Positions 47,545-59,215 of a DNA stretch of 64,000 nucleotides are shown here, in pieces. The stretch is from Manduca sexta (Eukaryota > Arthropoda > Insecta > Lepidoptera > Sphingidae), in assembly GCF_014839805.1 (NCBI RefSeq), contig NC_051120.1, forward strand, positions 2,790,001 through 2,854,000, written 5' to 3'. Position numbers and translations under genes: made by a program. Under the pieces are notes generated by a model, which saw only the letters and a program-made list of their open reading frames with translations, was not told the DNA's origin and did no database searches. The stretch's first letter is position 1. Every line of letters begins with the position of its first letter.

Positions 47545-47815
47545 TTCACATCTCTGCTGTACCAGACGTGGCAGTGAACCTCGTGCGGGGCGTCGTCGCC
47601 GGGGTGGCCGCGCTGCGTCGGCCCCGCCCTCGCCCGCGGGCAGCGCGCGTCGGCGCATCTCAAGCGGCGCGCTGCGGTGCTCATAGTGTACTGTATGACA
47701 ATATGCGGGCAATTCGATTTAAATTTAAGTCTTAAACCTTTCCCAAAATGACTGCTATATAGAGTTCAGAAATGCGCTGCTGTGCCGATCGTGTACTGTG
47801 TGGCAATGCAAGGCA
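47545..47815. repeat. GC-rich island with a diverged tandem duplication
   Basis: 47575-47680 is very G+C-rich (GGGGCGTCGTCGCCGGGGTG, CGGCCCCGCCCTCGCCCGCG). Its right edge GCGCTGCGGTGCTCATAGTG...ACAATATGCGGGCAATT (from 47670) is repeated at 47774 as GCGCTGCTGTGCCGATCGTG...GCAATGCAAGGCA. Frames are open on both strands across the island, but I recognise no protein. It may be transposon-derived. Confidence 0.45.
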
Positions 47816-48395
47816 GTGTTACAATTTTAGAATCTCAAAGTATCTCAATCGACGACTGAAACGATGCCAATCAATATGTAAGAAAATCTGTAACAAGGTG
47901 CTTAATTATACTGTAACATTATTTGTTTGGTTAAAACTTTTCGAATTTATTCTACCAACAAAAAAAATTTAGGTACTCATGGATAGAGTGACTAACTTCT
48001 TTAACTCAATCTATTTTGACGTTTGATCTTTATCTGATTTAAACCATCGTACTGGACATTTCCTGTGCATGCGAGAACATATCAAGAACGTACCACCTAT
48101 AAGCCGAATGTTGTAATTTAATGTAAACAGTCTTGGGAAATTGCGAGGATTGTGCTGTCATTGTGTTTGTATTTCTTATTCATTTGTAATTCAACCGCAC
48201 TCGGCCTTTAACTAACTTATTTACAAATAATGTCGATTTTGTAACTAATAACTTAATATCATATTCAACCCGCTTTGAAATTGTTCATTGAAATAACTGT
48301 TAACATTTCCATAGACATTGGAATGGTTACGCATGGATAAGTCGACATTTATACAAATTTAATTATTCGTTCATAAACGAACATGGGTTGAAATT
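47816..48395. other. Intronic sequence, nothing recognised
   Basis: No repeat or coding signal that I recognise. Confidence 0.4.
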
Positions 48396-49008
48396 ATGCT
48401 AATTATAGTTACTTTTTTAACGAATGCTATCACGGAAACAGTAGCGTACAGCCTGAACGAAACTGAGAAGCATACATTACTAAGAAAACACGCGATAGAG
48501 GATAACGGAATTCCCAGTACGACGCAGTCAATTAATTTAAAAACAACATTCGTTAATTTTATTAATGCGGCCGGAGCTGAATCTACGATCACTGTAGATC
48601 AGATCGCGAGCGCCTTCTCATTTTCGAAATTAGCAAATGAATTAAAAAAAATCACGTAACCGCCAACAGAGTGGACAAGATAAAGAAATATACTGAGAGG
48701 TGCTGCGTCCCAGGGTCCAGATAACACCATTAACGCCGGTGAGGCTGGTGAGCAAAACAATGAAAGGGACGCTGATATTCACAACGATGCAAAAGATTCT
48801 AAAACGGTGTACTGGGTAAAGTAATATAAGCCCTAATTCCTAAACAGCAAAACGTATTTAGGCTTGAACTTCAAAAGGATATAGGACTAAAAGTTTTTGC
48901 AAGAGTCGATGATAAAGGTGGAAGAGTGAAAGGGACAGACGATGATGAAGACGATAGCGCAATGAGTGGAGTAAGTTTTTCTCAGCCACCCAGCCAGCAA
49001 CATAATTA
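48396..49008 (+). pseudogene. Degenerate coding region, origin unknown
   Basis: The first frame (48396-48659) opens MLIIVTFLTNAITETVAYSL, hydrophobic like a signal peptide, and includes TTFVNFINAAGAESTITVDQ before TAA. After a run of A at 48643-48651 a neighbouring frame carries NHVTANRVDKIKKYTERCC; then from 48720 the first frame resumes with DNTINAGEAGEQNNERDADI; then from about 48830 the second frame resumes with LELQKDIGLKVFARVDDKGG and an acidic stretch to TAA at 49006-49008. Protein-like composition passing from frame to frame suggests one broken gene rather than noise. Alternatively some joins are introns: GTAAAG at 48815 and CAG sites at 48671 and 48720 are present. I recognise no family. 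A retrocopy, a transposon gene and an old viral insertion all remain possible. Confidence 0.45.
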
Positions 49009-49484
49009 ATGACGTTCGTGTTTCGGACGAATTTATAAATTGGCTTTATTTTGCTTTAACAAAGGTACACATGTGATGTGATATCACAGGAAACGCGACA
49101 TAATTATTGCAAAAATGTTAATATCGGGCATATTTTTCGTGGCGAAATTCTAATGCTTATTGAAGTATAATTCCATTAAGTGTATTGGGCTTTGCTTCTC
49201 CATTTTAGTACATCTGACCAAAATAATAAAGCAAAATAGATGTATCAAGTTAAGTCAAGTTCAACTGAGTGACAAAAAAATTATTAAGATAATATTTTTA
49301 CTGGTAATGAAACTAAAAACGTGTTTAAATTTCATGACATTAAAATTAACAACAAATGAATAGCGTTACTCTTTCATAAATTATATAATTATATAGTACT
49401 TTTACCAATATATGTCATATAGAAAGGAAAACACCTCGATGAAATGATACCAGATATAATAAAATGCAATTAAATAACTCCGAG
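49009..49484. other. Intronic sequence, nothing recognised
   Basis: A 67-codon plus frame at 49160-49363 is rich in K, I and L as expected of AT-rich noise. Confidence 0.4.
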
Positions 49485-49778
49485 AGTCTTAAGTTCCCAC
49501 ATAGACACACACACACACACATGGCTTTTATTTCCGAAGGTAGGCAGAGGCACAACTAGTGCACCCACTTTACGGCCGTGTGTATTCCATCCCATGATGT
49601 GATAGGGAGCGACCATATCGGGACGTATTCTCTGGAATTAGAACCCGATATGCCGCCCGCCAGGGTGATACTGAGTAGGTAGTACAACCCAATATCACCC
49701 GACCCTGCGATTGAACTCAAGATCTTAGCACTGAAGTCGTACCGTAATACAACTACACCACCAAGGTAGTCTTAAGTT
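49485..49778 (-). mobile_element. Full-length family A SINE with target-site duplication
   Basis: On the minus strand the head is GACTACCTTGGTGGTGTAGT and the 3' end is a (TG)n tail, seen as ACACACACACACACACAC near 49506. AGTCTTAAGTT flanks it at 49485-49495 and 49768-49778; up to three bases of the right copy may belong to the SINE head. The body has an extra insertion near 49620-49665 relative to other copies. Confidence 0.88.
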
Positions 49779-50153
49779 TGTGCCATTTATATTCAAAAAT
49801 AAATTATATTTAAAATACTCATGTATTTTTAATGTCTTGAATGTTCTTTTATTAATGATTAGACTTGTAGACATTATGTAATAAATAAATTAAATAAAAA
49901 ATAAACTTATTAAAAACTTACTTTCCAACAAATCCCACACACAGAGGAGATATTATGTCGAATCGCAAATGAAACTCATTTCACTGATCTATTTCTGGAT
50001 ATGACTAAATCAATATGCCGATTGTGCCGAAGGCAAATATTTCGTTGACACGCGGATATGTTGTTTATTTCTCCCTTCCTCGTTTCGTGATAGGGACATT
50101 GTTTTGGTAAATATGCAGAGGCGTGACTAAAATATATACCATTTTATTTAATA
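49779..50153. other. Intronic sequence, nothing recognised
   Basis: No repeat or coding signal that I recognise. Confidence 0.4.
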
Positions 50154-50332
50154 CTAGTTTTTGCCTGCAGTTGCGCGTGCATCAAGAAGTTTTTAAATAT
50201 TGTCTCAGGATTAAAGTACCTTATAGCACTCAGGAATAATGTAGCTTCCTATAAGTAAAAAAATATTTAATATCGTTTTAATAGTTATTAAGATTAGCGT
50301 GTTCAAACAAACTCTTCATATTTTGTATTAGA
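50154..50332 (-). mobile_element. Miniature Lep1-like Helitron
   Basis: The plus strand starts CTAGTTTTTGCCTGCAGTTG (antisense of the CTAG end) and finishes with TCAAACAAACTCTTCATATT...GA (antisense of the TC start). At about 179 bp it has both ends but no tandem array. Confidence 0.78.
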
Positions 50333-50744
50333 ACTGATTAAGGGGGAGACATGATTTTAAAATAAATACTTGTCAGTTTATTATTATTAACAGGAATTAA
50401 TTTGCGCAATTGCGACTTTTCAACGAATTAAACCTGGCCCTAAAAGCTCCGCGGTTGATGGCTTGTTAACTTCAAACACGTCGACTTCGGTTAGACTGTT
50501 GCCTTTGATTTATAAAGCGACCGACACCCTCCATAACTAAACACGTATAAACATTACAGCCATTAACACAATACTAAAATACTAAAATTATAATAACATT
50601 CCGATCTTAGATTTCTCATTACCCCGATCACACACACCACGAATTCCAAACCGGCAATAAATAAAAACGCCGCAATCTCACCGAAGAGAGACCATTATTT
50701 TTTTCGCATATAATAATGGCATATTTAGTGTTCGATATCAGTTA
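50333..50744. other. Intronic sequence, nothing recognised
   Basis: No repeat or coding signal that I recognise. Confidence 0.4.
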
Positions 50745-50915
50745 ATGCGAAGAGCTTGGCATAAATCGGCGCGGGCGCAATCTAACATCGCGGCTCGCCC
50801 CGCGCCCCGGCCACACCCCCTCGCGCCTGTAACTCAGTGCTATCTCAGCCGAATATTGTTAATCAGCGTATCATTAGCCTGGCCACTCGGCGCAGCGAGC
50901 CTCGTTGGAAAATAT
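50745..50915. other. G+C-rich patch
   Basis: Contains CGGCGCGGGCGCAATC, CGGCTCGCCCCGCGCCCCGG and CCTCGCGCCTGTAACTC. A 64-codon plus frame crosses it without a recognisable motif. It might be conserved regulatory DNA. Confidence 0.3.
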
Positions 50916-52636
50916 TTTATAAGGCGTAATTATCACTAATGCTTTATTCGAATGTGGCACTGGACTGCTTTCACAATTCGGTTTAATTTATGAAGACAAA
51001 AATTTATACCTAAAACTGAGATTGTTGACAAAATAACGGACATCATTTCTAATAAAAATTCGACGTAGTATTTGAGAGAGATATTCGCGACCGGAACTTG
51101 GAAGGCCAACTGTTGTTTTTTTGGCATTGTCCAGCGAGGACTTTGGGCGGATGATAATGAACTGAGAGGGTAAAAATTTTGGACACAGTTATATAAAAGC
51201 TTATCCTGTATATAGAAGTTGACTTTAGTAGGTATCTTACAGACGATAACATTTTTTTTACTGTTTAAACATCTCTGTCATAACAAATAACATAGTCAAA
51301 ATTTCCGAGAATTGTTACGCTTGGATGAAATTTCTAAATCGGAGTTGCGATAATCGAAAGAATTCAAGCGGAAACATTATTGTTATAATTTTCACGAAAT
51401 CTTTAAACTACCTTCATATTTATTGGTATTAATCGTGACTAAAGAAAGCGAGGGATTCATAATAAATAAAATAAAAATATTAATAAGTATATTTATTCAT
51501 AATAATAGTATTCTTAAAATGTATCTGCTAGCGGAAGTCTCCATCTAATATTAACGTTATTTTTGTACACAAAAATCAAGTCTCAAGAAGAAATCCTATT
51601 TAACCAAACCAATGCACCATCCAGTAAAATCCTAATCAACAAGCTACCGTAAAACCCAACAGTGTGCACCGACCACGAAACAGATGGTGGGTCACACACG
51701 CCGATAGCTCCATAGCGCACCGGCCGATCTAGATACGGCTAAAAGGGAGGCGCTGTTATAAACGCAAAAAACGAGACACCCATAACTCTGTCCCATTCGC
51801 GCAACAGAAAAAACTAAGCTCTAATGTGGCGTCCTTATCATTTGATACACTCGTCGCGGATTGTATTCGCATCGTTGAACGCAGGCGTTTATGTAACCGG
51901 CACGTGTGGATGGCATTCCTTCAACATATAAAACCGATATACGCGATCAATTCATAGGAAATTATTTTTTTTTCCTAAAAATCGAGTTTCCAGTATTGAA
52001 ATATGGTCTGATACCAATCCCATTTTTGAAGCGGGATACGGCATAAGACAGCTGGAAGAATTTGAAGTAAAATAATGTCATAACAATTATTAATAACTAT
52101 GTTAACAAGGTGGGAAATTTCTTAATTAATTATGGGTTTTTCCGATACTGTGATTATAATGTCAACCGTTTTATACGGTAATAATTTATTTTTAGATATG
52201 CATGGTAATGTATGGCATAATATATGTAGGGAAATACGTATTATTTCCATGTTATTGAATTTGCATATACAATAATGTGTCAACTTGTGTAAAATAACGG
52301 AATACATAACAATTTAATTATTTGTTTATTAATAGAATCTAGGGAGATTTTGATAAGCTAAAATTTTGTACAATGTTATTTTCGGCGAAGCCTACTGTCT
52401 ACTTGTTTATACTTTATTAAATGTTAACCTTTGCTTACTGTACCGCTCTTAGGAAAGTACTTTCTAAGACTAAAATACCGCTGAAAACTTCTAGTTATAC
52501 GTATATTTTAGTATTTATTTCTACACAATATATGCAAATAATTATAACTAAAAGAAGTTTCACCAAACTAAAAGTTCATAGAGTTAAAATTATTTCAATA
52601 ATGTTATAACTAATTTATATTTATATTAATATTGAA
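50916..52636. other. Intronic sequence without recognisable features
   Basis: About 1.7 kb. No repeat or coding signal that I recognise. Confidence 0.4.
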
Positions 52637-52832
52637 ATTGTAGTCCGTGTAACTACTGGACATAATAAGACTTAACATCTCATGTTTCAGGATGGCGAGC
52701 GCAGTGGAATACGAAACAATACTTTGTAATTCAAGGTGTTGGATGACATTTCTACTGTTTATGGGCGGTCGTATCGCTAACTATCAGGCGAACGACAATA
52801 TCGTCTCGTCATTCAAAGCAATTAAAAAATTA
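52637..52832 (+). mobile_element. Bm1-like SINE, 3' two-thirds
   Basis: GTAGTCCGTGTAACTACTGG, ACATAATAAGACTTAACATC, GGCGAGCGCAGTGGAATACG and GGGCGGTCGTATCGCTAACT follow the copy at 27.3 kb in reverse orientation. It ends in an A-rich tail (ATTAAAAAATTATA). Confidence 0.8.
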
Positions 52833-52962
52833 TATATGACTAGTTACTAGCTTTATATCTAGTTTCTCCACATCTCTTACCCGCATCTGCTTCCCGACAC
52901 CCTTAGTCTCTAACCCTCCTCGTAACTAGAATTAGGCAATGAAAAAGACAACAATAATCATA

Positions 52963-53490
52963 ATTCAAATTCAAATTCAAATTTTTTATTGCTGAATGTA
53001 GGTGTAACAAAATGTTTTAATACATTCTACCGGGATAGGTACCGGTGTGCAATAACAATTTTACTACACTGTGTACTCAATAAAGTAGTAACTTTTACAT
53101 TTCTTTTTTTATATAGTATGTAATTCACATTATATTTCTTATATATATATTAAATTGGTAAAATTAAATAATGACAAATTTATTTATGTTCAAGGTATTC
53201 CTTAGTGCTATAAAAACACTTTGATAAAAGCCACATTAATTTTGTTTTTAAATGATGTCAAGGAATCAGTATCTTTTATGTCAGATGGTAATTTATTATA
53301 AATTTTTATTGCCATACAATACATGTTGTTGCTGAGCATTACAGATTTGCATTGGGGATAGTATATAAGGTTTTATGTCTGGTCTCTCTTTCTAGCACTT
53401 GCCCATGACTCTTAAAGTAGCTTGGATTCTGTCTTAAAAAGATACAAATTTCCCTTATATATAAACAGGGCAAGGGAAGCACTTTGTGTT
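52963..53490 (-). pseudogene. LINE ORF2 C-terminus and 3' UTR, degenerate
   Basis: The minus strand encodes AIKIYNKLPSDIKDTD and SFKNKINVAFIKVFL before TAG at 53210-53208, the usual far C-terminal block of insect LINE reverse transcriptases. Upstream pieces (YIYKGNLYLFKTE-like) lie in shifted frames. The 3' end is a tandem tail, seen on the plus strand as TTCAAATTCAAATTCAAAT (52964-52982). It is a different LINE lineage from the one at 40.3 kb, to judge by tail and protein. Confidence 0.75.
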
Positions 53491-54062
53491 TTTTAAATAA
53501 TGGTTACAGACATAACTTACATTACAACAAAGCAAACAAAGCGCTTAACATAATTTTACTTATCGATTCCAAGTCATGTCAGTAATTCATATTTCCGTAA
53601 TGCTAATATATTTTTGCCGCATTAACCAAAGGAACGGCATCGGCCAATTCAAAACTTATCGATTGTACGCCAATAAAGTATTTACAAGTGATACAAGAAT
53701 ATATTGTTATCATTATGCTGGATCTAACTCGTTGCTTTAACTTTATAAATACGCTATTTATTTCTGGAAATCAGCCGGGCCCAATCAATAATGTTCTGAT
53801 TGTTGAACATTTTTACCAGTTATCGACTATTTGTTGTTTAATGATTTTGACCTCTATTGCACAATTTTAGTGTATTGGCTGATTAGAAATTGTGATAATA
53901 CAAATATATAAGAGCATTATGATCCTTTATTGATTGAAACTGGAAATAATTATTAAAATAATGATCTCATTTAGTGTAAACTTCTTCAAATCATTTTTAT
54001 ATGTTGAAATGAAAGTGTTTGTAAGAAGAAATATATAATTGTAATCAATATATCACATATGA
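53491..54062. other. Intronic sequence, nothing recognised
   Basis: No repeat or coding signal that I recognise. Confidence 0.4.
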
Positions 54063-54230
54063 CCTTGGTGGTGTAATTATATTTCAAGCGCGGTATCACA
54101 TTGCTCGGAGGTCTTGGGTTCAACTCCCGGTTCGGGGAGTGATATTTTTATCTGCTCAGTATAAGTCCCGAGTATCGCATTTGTGTCCAATATGGCGATA
54201 GGCTCGCCCCTCACACATCACGGGACTGAT
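54063..54230 (+). mobile_element. Family A SINE, 3' truncated
   Basis: It starts ACCTTGGTGGTGTAATTATA, has box B GGTTCAACTCC, and includes CTGCTCAGTATAAGTCCCGA and ATATGGCGATAGGCTCGCCC. It stops at CATCACGGGACTGATC without the last 70 bases. Confidence 0.82.
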
Positions 54231-54268
54231 CACTTAAATCTTTAGACTTACTTTATGTACTGTAGAAC

Positions 54269-54360
54269 TGAACACTGCCTCTCAAGATACAGGTTCTCTA
54301 GTTTGAGACAGGGTTAATGAACACTGTCTCTCAATGTTTCCCTAGTTTGAGAGCCAGGCT
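54269..54360. repeat. Two-unit tandem duplication of about 45 bp
   Basis: GAACACTGCCTCTCAAGATA...CTAGTTTGAGACAGGGTTAAT is followed directly by GAACACTGTCTCTCAATGTT...CTAGTTTGAGAGCCAGGCTTAAT. Confidence 0.8.
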
Positions 54361-55204
54361 TAATTAATTATGTGAACTTAGAAATATTAGATTCTTCTAC
54401 CTTCAGAAACAAGGTATTGTAAATTTCTGTTTTGGATTTTCACATAGTTTTGTAACTAAGCAATAAATAAATAATTTAATTATAGATTTTATATAGACCA
54501 TTTCTCATGTTTACCGCAATATAATCGATGTAACTACTTCAGAAGCCTATAGGCTGGATGTTGTACTTCGTAATGTTACAGTAAATTAAATAGTTAATTA
54601 CTTTACGGTAGTTATAAACGGTATTTTAGGGCTTGACTTTAAAGTAAACATTATGCTATAATGGTTAGTGTGTTTGTATGTCTAATATTAACTTTACAGT
54701 ATTACATCAGTCATAAATATATAATATCAAACGTAATCTGTATTAATCCTTGTGAATGTCAACACATAAGGTATGTTATTAAGACTTTTTTGTCAATATA
54801 AGTTATATTCTCTAATTTTTTCGGGTGTACTTGCAATTATTTTGATATGATATTTTTATGTTTATAATTTATATCTTAAAAGCTCATAAACCTACAAAAC
54901 AAACCATCGACAAACATTAGCGTCAAAGAAAGTCAATAAATCAACTAGCGGCGTGTATTTAGTCACGATTAATTTTAATTTAATTTGCAGCCCTAGTACC
55001 AGCTGGACGTACAGTCACACCCAAAGTTGCTGAAATACAAAACTTCAAATCATTTATATCTCAAGTTTAATAGAAATATTTATATCTGTCTAAAATAAAA
55101 TAAATCTTAAATAGCTATTCTAGCTAAGAAAACGTCATTTTGTCATGAACGTAAACTTACATAGGCGATTTAAATTACTGAATTTGTTAGTAATTTTTGT
55201 GTCC
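54361..55204. other. Intronic sequence, nothing recognised
   Basis: No repeat or coding signal that I recognise. Confidence 0.4.
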
Positions 55205-55208
55205 GACT

Positions 55209-55304
55209 GTACCCGCACCTACCCGCGTATACCTGCAGGTACAGTTTATCAAAGTGCGGGTACGCAGGCACGGTAGCCGACGCGACATCGCGCGCTATGT
55301 CGCG
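55209..55304. repeat. Two adjacent G+C-rich hairpins
   Basis: GTACCCGCAC and GTGCGGGTAC (55209-55218 and 55254-55263) enclose the palindrome ACCTGCAGGT. Eighteen bases on, CGCGACAT and ATGTCGCG (55281-55288 and 55297-55304) form a second hairpin. The patch is much richer in CpG than its surroundings. Confidence 0.85.
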
Positions 55305-55507
55305 ACTCGCGCGCGCTACACGTTGCCAACTCCATATTGGATATAAAACGAGAATGTGCGTGGCGGACTTGGTAGAGGTGATTTAATTAGGAAAAGCTGA
55401 GGTACAATATTTGTCTTATCAATTTATTGGGTATTGCTTAATTGGGTGGAAAGTAGAGTGCGATAACTCCGGTAGTGGGTTCAAATATCAATGGATTAAT
55501 GTGTTAA
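55305..55507. other. Short unassigned stretch
   Basis: Nothing recognised. Confidence 0.35.
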
Positions 55508-55740
55508 TGAAATGAAATGAAATAAAATTATTTATTTGAATCTGTAAAATGTTATACATTATTTTATATTAACTCTACCACCAGTTCGGAAAGCAGTTTT
55601 CACCAGAGAAGAACGGGCAAGAAACTCTGGTGTTGCTCTTTTCAATCAGTTTAGGGCAAAGACTACAGTACATGATAAAGTGAGAAGAGAAATTAAAAGT
55701 TTAGAGCAGTTCATTTATAGGCTCGTGAAATAAGGAATAA
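55508..55740 (-). mobile_element. LINE 3' end with tandem tail
   Basis: The plus strand shows the tail AATGAAATGAAATGAAAT, then TAACTCTACCACCAGTTCGG, CACCAGAGAAGAACGGGCAA and GAAACTCTGGTGTTGCTCTT, antisense of a LINE 3' end common in moths. The coding part is absent. Confidence 0.75.
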
Positions 55741-56601
55741 ATTAATTTAAAATTTTATATGAATGCACAACCCTCTCAGTTATGATTTTATTTCAATTAA
55801 ATTGATTAACATGTTATGACAGGTATGGCGTTCTATTTCTTTTTTATGTTATGGCTGCTACAGTCTATTTATCGGTGATTTTACCAATGTCGAGTAATAA
55901 TAGCAGATAAAAAAACAAAAAGATAAAAAAAAAAAACAGATAGTCAAAAAGCTCAATTTTGAGAAACGACGAATCGCTCCCGTAGCTTTTATAAACTGCA
56001 TTAGGGCCGATTTTCAAACAATGCCGAAAAGATTTGTCACCAATTAAAAAAGTAATAGACGCCGCGTTTCTTTAAAGAAAATTGCCAGAAATGATTTGCC
56101 ACTGACTAATTAAAAATCGTAGCGGCCATTTTAGCAACCAAAAGAAGAGAATAAAATCACGTACAAGATTGAATACCATACGAGGATTATTGACCGTACA
56201 AAAAGCGGTGACAATGACTGATAATATTAACATTTATACATTTAAATACATAATCCTAAACATCTATGTGAACTTTCGCATGTAACATTGCCTCAAAGAA
56301 AGGAAATAAAAACAACTGGGAATAGAACCCGGGACATCTTACATACCTACCACGCACTTAAAATTGACCACGATGAAGTATTATTAAGTACTTCACGAAT
56401 ATCTATTTTCAATCAAGCTATTTTAACACACCTAAGCCTCATGCCGCGCCGACCTCAGATAAACTGGGCCCAAGGCGTATGTTTACATAACCGTTTTGAA
56501 TCCTTTAGCCAGATAAGGAGACGACAAGCGCAAGCAACTAGCAATCACTTACAGGTGTCATTGATTGACTACAGTAAGTATTGAAAAGTCTACATCCTGC
56601 T
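55741..56601. other. Intronic sequence with a tRNA-like scrap
   Basis: GGGAATAGAACCCGGGAC near 56318 contains the antisense of a box B (GGTTCTATTCC), so an old SINE head is possible. A 98-codon plus frame at 56288-56584 crosses it. Nothing more can be supported. Confidence 0.35.
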
Positions 56602-56892
56602 ATGAATTAAACACACACACACGCACACATCATCACGCATTTATCCCCGAAGGGGTATGCAGAGGCGCAACCAGGGCACCCACTTTTTACCAAGTGTGTT
56701 CCGATGATGTGATAGGCGGCGAGCCTATCGCCATATCGGGCTCAAATTCCAGAGTCCGGGCTGATACTGAGCAAAAAAAACCCAAGTATAATTTTTCCCG
56801 ATCCAGGATTAGACCCCAGGACCTCAGAGCGCTCTTGTACCGCGCATGCAGTACACTTACGCCACCGAGGCAATCAATGCATGAATTAAACA
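56602..56892 (-). mobile_element. Full-length family A SINE with 12-bp target-site duplication
   Basis: ATGAATTAAACA flanks the element at 56602-56613 and 56881-56892. On the minus strand it runs from GATTGCCTCGGTGGCGTAAG to CCCCTTCGGGGATAAATGCG and a short TG-rich tail. It is one of the better preserved copies. An open frame within it is not a gene. Confidence 0.93.
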
Positions 56893-58209
56893 GCATTAAT
56901 TAGATAAAAACTTAACAAAAAACCACGTTACAAATAGTTTTGTGAATACAAATGGTATGTGTTATAATGGTGTAGGGTATATTATGGTCTGTATATTAAA
57001 TAAAATAACTTAAGTATACCGAACACATAGATACAATCTAACTTATATAAGAGAAATATAAATTTTCAAATGATCAAAAATTACATAACGCGAAATAAAA
57101 TTTCCGATATTGTCATTACAAGTAATCGCTTCATAGAGAAAACATAAAACCAAGTACTAGTCGCCGTCGGACCCTTAGTAAATCATTAAGGGACGTGCCA
57201 ATGCCCGAACGTTTACCGCCAAACCTATATGGCAATAAAACTCATTCACACGTTCGTCAACTTAATAGTTGCCTTATTAAAACGCTCGCTGAATCGATTC
57301 ACATCTCGATTCTTGTATCGATTTATTTACCGATGTTCTGGATTCAAATTAATAATGGCAGCAGCGTTTCCCTCGCCAAGTAGGCTGTTGATTTAGGTGG
57401 CCGTTTTCTATATTTAAATTTATTAGTGGTTCGCGATTGTGAGCCGTGTAAAGCTGTGCTTGCATTGATATCGATATGGTAGCGAAAGATAAAATAATCG
57501 CCACTTAATAGGGTGGTAGATAAGGTGTTGATAATTTGTTTACTTTTGATTACTGGTACTAAAATTTAGATAAAAAGTACAACAAAACCTATTTTATATT
57601 ATTGAAGTAAAATTGATTAATCAACAAACTTTATAGTTTACACGCCTTGTTCTTTGCATTAAACAGTAATTATTAACACAAACAACTTCAATTTAATTAC
57701 TAAACTATGCAAACAGGCAATCGATTTTTGTGGTAAATACTACCTTCAAAATTCCGCTTACCCGAATGCCAGTGGACACGATGCTTATCATCAAATCGGG
57801 ACGTAATTTATGTCAGCTCTTTGTGTATTTAATTGATTATTAATAGGTTTTAAACGGCTGTTGCATGTTTGGGCGGAAAATTCAATCGTAACTCCTACAC
57901 AAGTGACAGATACCGAACGCGTCATTCCAACACGGGCAACATTTGGTACCCGCCGCTCGGCCCACATAAATAAAATTGAATTTGCATTTAACTCTTGATC
58001 CTTTCGTGTATTTAAATACGAAAATGTTTGTTGAATTAAGTAAAATTTTAATGTATTGTTTCTGCGGTGCGCATGTTGAATTGGATAGTTCGATTTTACG
58101 CTACATTATCCAATTTATGTCAATTATAATTGATTTGGATTTCCGATATGTTTGGCTTTCGGAAATGTGAATGATTCAAGGTGTGTCATATGTCATATTT
58201 TCTCTCGAA
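56893..58209. other. Intronic sequence without recognisable features
   Basis: No repeat or coding signal that I recognise. Confidence 0.4.
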
Positions 58210-58264
58210 GTTTCGAAGACTTTGCAGCCTTCTTGGCAACGAGGTGGACTAAGGTCTTCGAAAC
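58210..58264. repeat. Perfect 11-bp inverted repeat
   Basis: GTTTCGAAGAC (58210-58220) and GTCTTCGAAAC (58254-58264) face each other across 33 bases. Confidence 0.8.
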
Positions 58265-59029
58265 ACCGGAAGAAGATTATAATATAACAAACCGAGATAA
58301 AATATATATGATAGTTTTATTTCAATTTCTAAAATTCGCGTAAACATACTAAAAATATACCATTCTGTACAAACAACCGTTACTAAGCACTTCAAACATT
58401 ACGTCACCACGGGAAAAACACACGAAACCACCTGTCCGTACCCCGGATTGTGGACTTGCGTGGGAATCCATCCCTAATTATCGGCCGGTCCAGATAACGA
58501 GTCTAATTCGCGAGCTGCGTGCGCCGGCGCCGCGCTCTCACGCACGCATTGTCTTCGGTAATTGCCGATCCTGTTCAATTTGTTGGATTTGTTGGCCACT
58601 ACGCGCACTGTGATTCCTTTAAGTGGCCACTTTCGATACGCTAAATAAATGGCATGCGTGTTTAGGCGATTAGGTTTTTTCTCACACTTACTCGGTAGTT
58701 GGTTCATTGACTTTGCGTTTTGTAAGGGATAGTTTAGTTTGTACGATATCATAGTTTGTGTGTGAAGTGTTGATTGTGTCAGTTGATTGGGACTCTACAT
58801 TATCTAAATTGTATATATTAAAACCAACTAGCCTTATAAAGAACCATTTTTCTTCAAATAAATTTTTCCCATACGGAACCTTACTCATACTCCGACAATC
58901 AGCTACTCTTAGATTTGACCCAATTAATACATTGTTTCCTGACAAACTTGCATTCCCTATACAGTCATAGACGATATATCAGGTACATGACCACCAACAA
59001 ACCTTAGCGCCACCCGTACCGAACATTTA
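58265..59029. other. Intronic sequence with a small G+C-rich patch
   Basis: 58500-58560 is CpG-rich (CGCGAGCTGCGTGCGCCGGC). Overlapping frames on both strands at 58688-58970 show no motif. Confidence 0.4.
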
Positions 59030-59215
59030 CAGGCACAATCACCGTATTAGAAAGCGCAAAAGCACGGCAATGTGTTTAGGTGCGCGAGCGCAGGGCGTTA
59101 CGCCCCCGGCGGCTGATGAAGACATCACGCGGGGCGCGCCAATTGATTAGTCGCGGGACGGCCGTCGACGAGAGCGGACGTGTTATTATGCGACTTTAGA
59201 CACGCGTCCCCGTTA
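59030..59215. other. CpG-rich patch
   Basis: Contains GTGCGCGAGCGCAGGGC, the small hairpin GGGCG/TTA/CGCCC, CACGCGGGGCGCGCC and CGCGGGACGGCCGTCGACGA. It has no open frame of note and could be regulatory. Confidence 0.3.

Noticed and set aside
58688..58970. Opposing open frames of 70 and 85 codons
   Set aside because: They overlap on opposite strands, have no motif, and have no convincing splice sites.
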